Source: Meridianimarinicoccus sp044221805
Lineage (GTDB): Bacteria > Pseudomonadota > Alphaproteobacteria > Rhodobacterales > Rhodobacteraceae
Direction of reading: 5' to 3'
Length of the DNA stretch: 54,680 nucleotides
NCBI GenBank assembly: GCA_044221805.1
Contig: JBGAOK010000010.1
Location: forward strand, 1 to 54,680
Part shown: piece by piece, positions 49,506-54,680 of the stretch
Numbering within the stretch: the stretch's first letter is position 1
Layout: the number at the start of each line of letters is the position of its first letter
Position numbers and translations under genes: made by a program
Notes under the pieces: generated by a model
Database searches by the model: none
Seen by the model: the letters and a program-made list of their open reading frames with translations, nothing else
Told to the model about the DNA's origin: nothing

Positions 49506-52484
49506 TCAGCCCAGCACGCCGTCGCAGCGGGCGCAGACGCCCACATGGGTGTGGCGGCCCACGTCGGGCAGGATCTTCCAGCAGCGTTCGCATTTCTCGC
49601 CCGTGGCGGGCTGGAACACCACCGCGACGCCCGGCACGTCCGGCAGGGCAAAGGCCCCCTCGGGCGCGGGCGCCGTGGTGACCGTGAGGTCCGACACGAT
49701 GCAGAGCGTGGCGAATGTCGCCGGGTCGATCTCCCCGGCCAGATCGGCCGGCAGGTGGACCACCGGCGCGGCCTCGAGCGAGGCGCCGACCAGCTTGGCC
49801 TGGCGCGCTTCCTCCAGCGCGCCGGTGACCACCCGGCGCACCGCGCGCTGCCGGTCCATCTGCTCGGCCAGCGCCGGGTCGCTCCAGTCGGCGGGGGTGT
49901 CGGGCATGTCCTGCAGGTGGATCGAGCTGTCTTCGCCCGGGAAACGGTCCAGCCAGACCTCCTCGGCCGTGAAGACGAGGATCGGCGCCAGCCAGCCGGT
50001 CAGCCGGTGGAACAGCACGTCCAGCACCGTCAGCGCGGCGCGGCGGTCAAGGCTGTCGAGGCCGTCGCAATAGAGAGCGTCCTTGCGGATGTCGAAGTAG
50101 AAGGCGCTGAGATCGACGGTGCAGAACTGGAAGATCTTCTGGAATACGCCCTGGAAGTCATAGGCGGCGTAGCCGGCCTTGACGTGGCGGTCCAGCCCTT
50201 CGACCAGATGCAGCATGTAGCGCTCCAGCCCGGGCATGTCCCGGGCCTCGACCCGGATCGCGTCGGAATAGTCGCCGAGCGAGCCCAGCATGAAGCGCAG
50301 GGTGTTCCTGAGCCGGCGATAGCTGTCGGCGGTGCCCTTCAGGATCTCGGGGCCGATGCGCAGGTCGGCGGTATAGTCCGACTGCGCCACCCAGAGCCGG
50401 AGGATGTCGGCGCCGTACTGCTTGATGACCTCTTCCGGCGCCACGGTGTTGCCGAGCGACTTGGACATCTTCATGCCCTTCTCGTCCAGCGTGAAGCCGT
50501 GGGTCAGCACGCCGCGATAGGGCGCCCGCCCCATGGTGCCGCAGGCCTGCAGCAGCGAGGACTGGAACCAGCCGCGGTGCTGGTCGGTGCCTTCCAGATA
50601 CAGGTCCGCCAGTCCGTCCACGGTGCCGTCGGCGCGGTCGCGCAGCACGAAGGCATGGGTCGAGCCGGAATCGAACCAGACGTCGAGCACGTCGAAGACC
50701 TGGTCATAGGCGGCCGGGTCGTGCTCGTTGCCGAGGAAGCGCTCCTTGGCGCCCGCGGCGTACCAGGCATCCGCCCCTTCCGCCTCGAAGGCGGCGAGGA
50801 TGCGGTCGTTCACCGCCCTGTCGCGCAGCAGGAAGTCCGGATCCGTCGGCTTGACGCCCTTCCGGGTGAAGCAGGTCAGCGGCACGCCCCAGGCGCGCTG
50901 GCGCGACAGCACCCAGTCGGGACGGTTCTCGACCATCGAGAAGATCCGGTTCCGTCCGCTCGGCGGCGTCCAGGTGACCAGCCGGTCGATCGAGGTCAGC
51001 GCCCGGGCGCGGATCGTGGTGCCGTAGTCATCCTGCCCGTCGCCCACCGCGGCGTCGATGGCGGCGAACCATTGCGGCGTGTTGCGGAAGATCACCGGCG
51101 CCTTCGACCGCCAGGAATGCGGATAGGAATGCTTGACCCGGCCGCGGGCGATCAGGCCCTCGACCTCGACCAGCTTGTCGATCACGGCGGCGTTGGCCTT
51201 GCCTTCCTTGCCCTTGGCGTCGAACACCCTGAGCCCGGCGAAGACCGGGACATGGGGCAGGAATTCGCTGTCCTCGCCCACGTTGTAGGTCATCCGGGCC
51301 AGCCAGCCGCGCCGCGCGAAGGCGTCGTAGTCGTCGGCGCCGTGGCTGGGTGCGGTATGGACGAAGCCGGTGCCGGCATCCTCGGTGACGTGCTCGCCGT
51401 CGATCACCGGGACGTCATAGTCCCAGAAGCCCCCGGCGCCCTCCAGCCCGGCGAAGGGATGGGCGCAGGTCAGGCCGGCAAGCTCCTGGTGGCTCACGTC
51501 GCGGACCTTGGCGAAGGCGGTGACGCGGGCCTTCTCCAGCGTCTCGGCCGCCAGCCGGTTGGCGATCACATAGAGATCGCCCGGCGCGGTCCAGCTTTCG
51601 TCCTGGGTCGCGTCGACCCGGAACAGGCCGTAGGAGATCTCGGGGTTGTAGGCGATCGCCTTGTTCGACGGGATCGTCCAGGGCGTGGTGGTCCAGATCA
51701 CCACCCGCGCCTCGTGCAGCTGGTCGGCCAGGATCGCCTGGTTGGCGTCGTCGAACTCGTCCGCGTCCTCGGTCGGCATGATCGCGTTGCCGCCGCGGCG
51801 CACCGGGAAGGCGACCCAGATCGTGTGCGACTGGTGGTCGTGATACTCGATCTCGGCCTCGGCCAGGGCGGTCTTCTCGACCGGGGACCACATCACCGGC
51901 TTAGAGCCCTGGTAGAGCGTGCCGGTCATGAGGAACGTCATGAACTCCTCGGCGATCACCCGCTCGGCGTGGTAATCCATTGTCTTGTATGGATGATCCC
52001 AGTTGCCGGTGACGCCGAGGCGCTGGAACTCGGCGCGCTGGACGTCGATCCAGCCTTCGGCGAAGCGGCGGCATTCCTGGCGGAAGTCGACGATCGGGAC
52101 GTCGTCCTTGTTGCGGCCCTTGGCGCGGTAGGCTTCCTCGATCTTCCATTCGATCGGCAGGCCGTGGCAGTCCCAGCCGGGGATGTAGCGCGCATCGCGG
52201 CCCATCATCTGCTGGGAACGGACCACCATGTCCTTCAGCACCTTGTTCAGGGCATGGCCGATATGGAGATGCCCGTTGGCATAGGGCGGGCCGTCATGGA
52301 GCGTGAAGGGCACCCGCGGCGCGGCGTCGGCCTTCGCGCGCAGGCGCTGGTAGACGCCGATCTTTTCCCATCTTTCCAACCACTTCGGTTCACGCTGGGG
52401 CAGGCCCGCACGCATCGGGAAGTCGGTTTCGGGAAGGTTCAGCGTGTCCTTGTAGTCGGGTTTCGGCGTGGTGTCAGACGGCAT
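49506..52484 (-). CDS. ileS: Isoleucyl-tRNA synthetase
   Basis: 992 residues, class I synthetase. The ATP-site HIGH motif is in PPYANGHLHIGHALNKVLKDM (74-77). WDCHGLPIEWKIE follows. The CP1 editing domain has WTTTPWTIPSNKAIA and DAGTGFVHTAPSHGADDY, and GTDQHRGWFQSSLLQ and the KMSKSLGN loop come later. The C-terminus carries the bacterial-type zinc knuckle with CERCWKIL and CARC. The ATG at 52484 (MPSDTTPKPDYKDTL) matches the family start. Confidence 0.97.
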   Translation of the reverse strand: MPSDTTPKPDYKDTLNLPETDFPMRAGLPQREPKWLERWEKIGVYQRLRAKADAAPRVPFTLHDGPPYANGHLHIGHALNKVLKDMVVRSQQMMGRDARYIPGWDCHGLPIEWKIEEAYRAKGRNKDDVPIVDFRQECRRFAEGWIDVQRAEFQRLGVTGNWDHPYKTMDYHAERVIAEEFMTFLMTGTLYQGSKPVMWSPVEKTALAEAEIEYHDHQSHTIWVAFPVRRGGNAIMPTEDADEFDDANQAILADQLHEARVVIWTTTPWTIPSNKAIAYNPEISYGLFRVDATQDESWTAPGDLYVIANRLAAETLEKARVTAFAKVRDVSHQELAGLTCAHPFAGLEGAGGFWDYDVPVIDGEHVTEDAGTGFVHTAPSHGADDYDAFARRGWLARMTYNVGEDSEFLPHVPVFAGLRVFDAKGKEGKANAAVIDKLVEVEGLIARGRVKHSYPHSWRSKAPVIFRNTPQWFAAIDAAVGDGQDDYGTTIRARALTSIDRLVTWTPPSGRNRIFSMVENRPDWVLSRQRAWGVPLTCFTRKGVKPTDPDFLLRDRAVNDRILAAFEAEGADAWYAAGAKERFLGNEHDPAAYDQVFDVLDVWFDSGSTHAFVLRDRADGTVDGLADLYLEGTDQHRGWFQSSLLQACGTMGRAPYRGVLTHGFTLDEKGMKMSKSLGNTVAPEEVIKQYGADILRLWVAQSDYTADLRIGPEILKGTADSYRRLRNTLRFMLGSLGDYSDAIRVEARDMPGLERYMLHLVEGLDRHVKAGYAAYDFQGVFQKIFQFCTVDLSAFYFDIRKDALYCDGLDSLDRRAALTVLDVLFHRLTGWLAPILVFTAEEVWLDRFPGEDSSIHLQDMPDTPADWSDPALAEQMDRQRAVRRVVTGALEEARQAKLVGASLEAAPVVHLPADLAGEIDPATFATLCIVSDLTVTTAPAPEGAFALPDVPGVAVVFQPATGEKCERCWKILPDVGRHTHVGVCARCDGVLG

Positions 52485-52504
52485 CGGGCGGCGTCCTCAG
52501 GCAG

Positions 52505-52540
52505 GCAGCGGGGGCGGCAACGGGGGCGGATGTGAGGGCG
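52505..52540. repeat. 12-bp-period G-rich repeat, three units
   Basis: Units start at 52505, 52517 and 52529; the first is GCAGCGGGGGCG and the second differs by one base. It lies in the predicted ileS leader, 21-56 bp upstream of the ATG. Confidence 0.6.
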
Positions 52541-52636
52541 GCGCGGTGGGCCATGCGCCTTGTCCCGGCAGCTCAGCAGCAGAGCGCCGGGCCGGTAATT
52601 CGCGCAATGAGGGCGGCGTTCCGGACCATGGCGCGG

Positions 52637-52665
52637 GTTATAGGCGCCCCCCGCGCCGAGGTAAA
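52637..52665 (-). promoter_or_regulatory. Putative sigma-70-type promoter of ileS
   Basis: On the minus strand TTTACC (52665-52660) and TATAAC (52642-52637) are separated by exactly 17 bp, ~150 bp before the ileS ATG. TATAAC is the best -10 match seen in the window. Confidence 0.55.
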
Positions 52666-52725
52666 GCCGCCCCGGCGGCGGTCGCCCCACCCGCCTGTCG
52701 GCGCGCTGGCCGCGCCAGCCATGCT

Positions 52726-52769
52726 GTAGGTTTTTCGTAGGAGTCCTGTAGGAGTCCCGCAGGAGTCGC
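52726..52769. repeat. 11-bp-period repeat array, four units
   Basis: Units start at 52726, 52737, 52748 and 52759. A typical unit is GTAGGAGTCCT, and the first is the T-rich variant GTAGGTTTTTC. Same family as 10061-10104 (which also contains one T-rich unit) and 279-322. Confidence 0.87.
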
Positions 52770-52824
52770 ACAAGGCGTCCGCCGGGCGCCCGCCGGGCCC
52801 GCATCGGAGCCGCGGCGCGGCCGG

Positions 52825-53190
52825 TCAGTCCAGCTGGACGATGGCCAGATGCACGTTCTCGTCGCCGAGGACGGCGGTGGTATGGCCGCTGCCGGTGGTG
52901 TCCTCCATCCGCCAGATGTCGCCGGGGCCGATCTCGCGCCGGTCGCCGTCGCCGGCCAGGATCTCGGCCCGTCCGGACAGACAGTATGCGATCTGCCGGC
53001 AGGGCGACGGGTGCTGCGCGCCGCCCCAGCCGGCCGGCAGGATCAGGTGGATCAGCCGGGTGCAGGGCTCGGGATCGGAGACCGGCATCGGCGGCGCCGG
53101 CGGGGCGAAGGTGCCGGCCTTCAGGGCGATCTCGCCGTCGGAGAAATGCGAGACGCCCGCGGCATCCTCGGTCAGATGCAGAAAGTTCAT
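52825..53190 (-). CDS. Cupin-domain protein
   Basis: 121 residues, a small single-domain cupin. WGGAQHPSPCRQIAYCLSGRAEILAGDG is motif 1 and IGPGDIWRMEDTTGSGHTTAVLGDENVHLAIVQLD motif 2. Motif 1 has a single His, so metal binding may differ from classical HxH cupins. Function unknown. It is divergent from the tetR gene across 193 bp, so the same regulator could control it. Confidence 0.85.
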   Translation of the reverse strand: MNFLHLTEDAAGVSHFSDGEIALKAGTFAPPAPPMPVSDPEPCTRLIHLILPAGWGGAQHPSPCRQIAYCLSGRAEILAGDGDRREIGPGDIWRMEDTTGSGHTTAVLGDENVHLAIVQLD

Positions 53191-53328
53191 CGGCCCGTCC
53201 TCCTGCGGGGAGGCTAGCCGCGGCGGAGACGGATGGCCAGCGCGAGGACAGGCCGGGATCGGCCGCAGCAGCCGGCGACAGGAAAGGCGGCCGGGCCAGA
53301 TATTTTATGGCACTTCATGAGGCGCCAA

Positions 53329-53369
53329 TTGACGGCCCCGAAAAATAGTGTCACATAAAGTGTCATGAA
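53329..53369 (+). promoter_or_regulatory. tetR promoter with repeated AGTGTCA operator-like boxes
   Basis: TTGACG at 53329-53334 can serve as -35 with ACATAA (53353-53358) as -10, an 18-bp spacing. The direct repeat AGTGTCA occurs at 53347-53353 and 53359-53365, flanking the -10. A related GGCACTTCATGA lies just upstream. The region is strikingly AT-rich for this genome. Binding by the adjacent TetR protein is inference. Confidence 0.5.
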
Positions 53370-53383
53370 TTGGAGGTGAGTCG

Positions 53384-54025
53384 ATGTCGACCGTCCGCGC
53401 CTACAACAGCCCGGTCCGGGACCAGAAGAGCCAGGAGACCCGCGCGGCGATCCTTGCGGCGCTTCATGACCTAATGGCCGCCGGGGACTCGGCGGACGAC
53501 ATCACCATGGAGGCGATCGCCCAGCGGGCCGGCGTGCAGCGGCGCACGGTGTTCCGCCACTTCCAGACCCGGGACGAGCTGCTGGCCGCGTTCTGGCCCT
53601 GGCTGAACGACCGGATCGGCACTCCGACCGACCCCGGGACACTGGCCGGCCTGATCGCCGGGCCCACGACCGTCTTCCCGCGCTTCGACGCCCATGACCC
53701 TGCCGTGCGCGCCGCGCTGCATTCCCGCACCGGGCGCGAGATGCGGCGCCAGACCGTGGCCGAGCGTCGGGCGCAGTTCGCCGCCGCGCTGGCGCCGGCG
53801 ACCCGTGACCTTCCGCCGGCCGAGGCCCAAAGGGTCGAGGCGCTGGCGCATCTGCTGTTCTCGGCCTCCGCATGGGAGGTCCTGAAGGACTATGGCGGTC
53901 TGACCGGCGCCCAGGCCGGCGAGACCGCCACCTGGGCGCTTGGGGTGATCCTGTCCGCGGTCGCCCCGGGCCAGCTTCCCGCGGACGTCCCATCGCCAGA
54001 CATGGAGAGACGCGATGAAACCTGA
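53384..54025 (+). CDS. TetR-family transcriptional regulator
   Basis: 213 residues. The HTH is at about 17-63: KSQETRAAILAALHDLMAAG, then ITMEAIAQRAGVQRRTVFRHFQTRDELLAAFWPWL. The C-terminal helical domain (~75-195) would bind an effector. The last residues overlap the next gene by 11 bp. Upstream are AGTGTCA boxes at the promoter, so autorepression is likely. It heads an operon with a cupin and a truncated haemoglobin, which suggests a role in sensing a reactive small molecule (inference). A GGAGG sequence precedes the ATG. Confidence 0.93.
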   Translation: MSTVRAYNSPVRDQKSQETRAAILAALHDLMAAGDSADDITMEAIAQRAGVQRRTVFRHFQTRDELLAAFWPWLNDRIGTPTDPGTLAGLIAGPTTVFPRFDAHDPAVRAALHSRTGREMRRQTVAERRAQFAAALAPATRDLPPAEAQRVEALAHLLFSASAWEVLKDYGGLTGAQAGETATWALGVILSAVAPGQLPADVPSPDMERRDET

Positions 54026-54512
54026 CGTCATCACCCACGACACCGCCGAGGCCCTGTGGGTCGTCGCCGACCGCATCCGCTTCCTGGGTGGCCTGCCCGG
54101 CACGGAGCTTGACCTGATCGAGGTCGAGGTGCCGCCGGGGTCGGGCACCCCGCCCCATGCCCATGCCTCGCCCGAGCTGTTCCATGTTCTGGAAGGCAGG
54201 CTGACCATCCGCAGCTTTGCCGGCCCGGAGCCAGAGGCCGCCGAGGTCGGGCCGGGTGGCACGGTCCGCGTCGCCCCCTGGGCGCCGCACAACTATGCGA
54301 ACGAGAGCCGCCGGCCGGTGCGGATGCTGGTGCTGCTGGATGGCACGATGACCGCCTTCTTCCGGGACATCGGCACCGCCGCGCGGCCGGAGCATCCCGC
54401 CGCCGCCGCCATCGCCGCGGCGATGGCGCGGCACGGCATCCGTCTGGTCGGGCCCGCGGGCGGCGACGGGCCGGTGCCGGGGCGCGACACTGCGGCGCTT
54501 GCGGTTTCCTAG
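54015..54512 (+). CDS. Cupin-domain protein
   Basis: 165 residues. Cupin motif 1: PPGSGTPPHAHASPELFHVLEGRLTIRS with the HxH and Glu ligands. Motif 2: GGTVRVAPWAPHNYANESRRPVRMLVLL with the final His. A C-terminal helical tail (HPAAAAIAAAMARHGIRLV) follows. It resembles quercetinase-like or mannose-isomerase-like small cupins; the substrate is unknown. It overlaps tetR by 11 bp and precedes the globin gene by 42 bp. Confidence 0.9.
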   Translation: MKPDVITHDTAEALWVVADRIRFLGGLPGTELDLIEVEVPPGSGTPPHAHASPELFHVLEGRLTIRSFAGPEPEAAEVGPGGTVRVAPWAPHNYANESRRPVRMLVLLDGTMTAFFRDIGTAARPEHPAAAAIAAAMARHGIRLVGPAGGDGPVPGRDTAALAVS

Positions 54513-54554
54513 TGTTTCACTCAGGATGCACCGGTCCCGCCAAGGAATGCAGCC

Positions 54555-54680
54555 ATGACCCGGCCGGTGCGCCAACCTTCCCCCCTGACCGAGGCCGATA
54601 TCGCCCGTGTCGTCGCCGCCTTCTATGCCGAGGTGCGGCGCCATCCGGTGCTGGGGCCGGTCTTTGCCGCCCATGTGCCC
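54555..54680 (+). CDS. Group III truncated haemoglobin, N-terminal fragment
   Basis: Only 42 codons lie in the window. MTRPVRQPSPLTEADIARVVAAFYAEVRRHPVLGPVF is the helix A-B region of group III truncated globins, whose members bind oxygen or nitric oxide with a heme. The distal and proximal His positions fall beyond the edge. It follows tetR and the cupin gene on the same strand. The assignment rests on the FYAEVRRHPVLGPVFAAHV pattern only. Confidence 0.7.
   Translation, partial: MTRPVRQPSPLTEADIARVVAAFYAEVRRHPVLGPVFAAHVP

Larger units (their letters stand above)
52485..52824. other. ileS upstream region (340 bp)
   Basis: It holds no gene. From ileS outwards: a 12-bp-period G-rich repeat (52505-52540), a promoter-like sequence (52637-52665), and the four-unit 11-bp array (52726-52769) before the cupin gene's end. 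Confidence 0.65.

Noticed and set aside
47511..52535. Open frame of 1674 codons on the plus strand
   Set aside because: It runs antisense to ileS and the acyl-CoA ligase gene, both strongly recognised. Its translation is Arg/Gly/His/Asp-rich with no motif. Such frames arise from GC-rich codon use on the opposite strand.

Overview
The window looks like chromosomal DNA of an alphaproteobacterium of the Rhodobacteraceae/Paracoccaceae type. It is strongly GC-rich and densely packed, with many ATGA start/stop overlaps. Several neighbourhoods typical of that group are present: cmk-rpsA-ihfB-lapA-trpF, lepB-rnc-era-DUF1491 with recO just beyond, a paired-MerR / acyl-CoA dehydrogenase / thiolase / FadJ cluster, DUF2237, and a VPLPA-type sorting signal. 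I see no tRNA, rRNA, CRISPR array, insertion sequence or prophage.

Layout. 1-3859: an edge-truncated gene, a small monooxygenase, pth, DUF2237, and an acyl-CoA dehydrogenase homologue divergent from an HxlR regulator. 3914-10036 (minus strand): an EF-hand protein, trpB, a double palindrome, trpF, lapA, ihfB, rpsA and cmk. 10160-18497 (minus strand): a nine-gene catabolic/uptake operon read in the order substrate-binding protein, ABC ATPase, permease, cytosine-deaminase-like amidohydrolase, FAD oxidoreductase, two flavodoxin-fold quinone reductases, a thymine-hydroxylase-type 2OG-Fe(II) dioxygenase that looks broken at its N-terminus, and a creatininase-family amidohydrolase. A RidA gene is divergent from it. 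19135-25287: an SRAP protein, a membrane-tethered LuxR-type regulator, a VPLPA-CTERM exported protein, a periplasmic 5'-nucleotidase, DUF952 and pyrD. 25299-28199 (minus): ThpR, a MATE exporter and two hotdog thioesterases. 28407-37675 (plus): two MerR regulators and a fatty-acid-oxidation cluster with accessory genes. 37672-40910: an EamA transporter, an apparently inactive M48-like membrane protein, a VOC protein and a small basic protein. 40955-49391 (minus): AI-2E-type and other membrane proteins, recO, DUF1491, era, rnc, lepB, an AbrB-type permease, acpS and an acyl-CoA/coumarate-CoA ligase. 49506-54680: ileS, a cupin, and a tetR-cupin-truncated globin operon entering the right edge.

Three things stand out. 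First, the 10160-18497 operon reads as uptake followed by deamination, oxidation and hydrolysis of a small, possibly pyrimidine-like, ring; its substrate is unknown and its dioxygenase appears to have suffered an out-of-frame deletion. Second, short intergenic arrays recur whose units repeat about every 11 bp, usually four units (about 44 bp). They occur at 279-322, 10061-10104, 35400-35443, 40585-40628 and 52726-52769, with looser ones at 15665-15716 and 52505-52540. Third, the protein at 38761-39774 aligns by eye with M48 zinc peptidases but has lost all of the zinc ligands.
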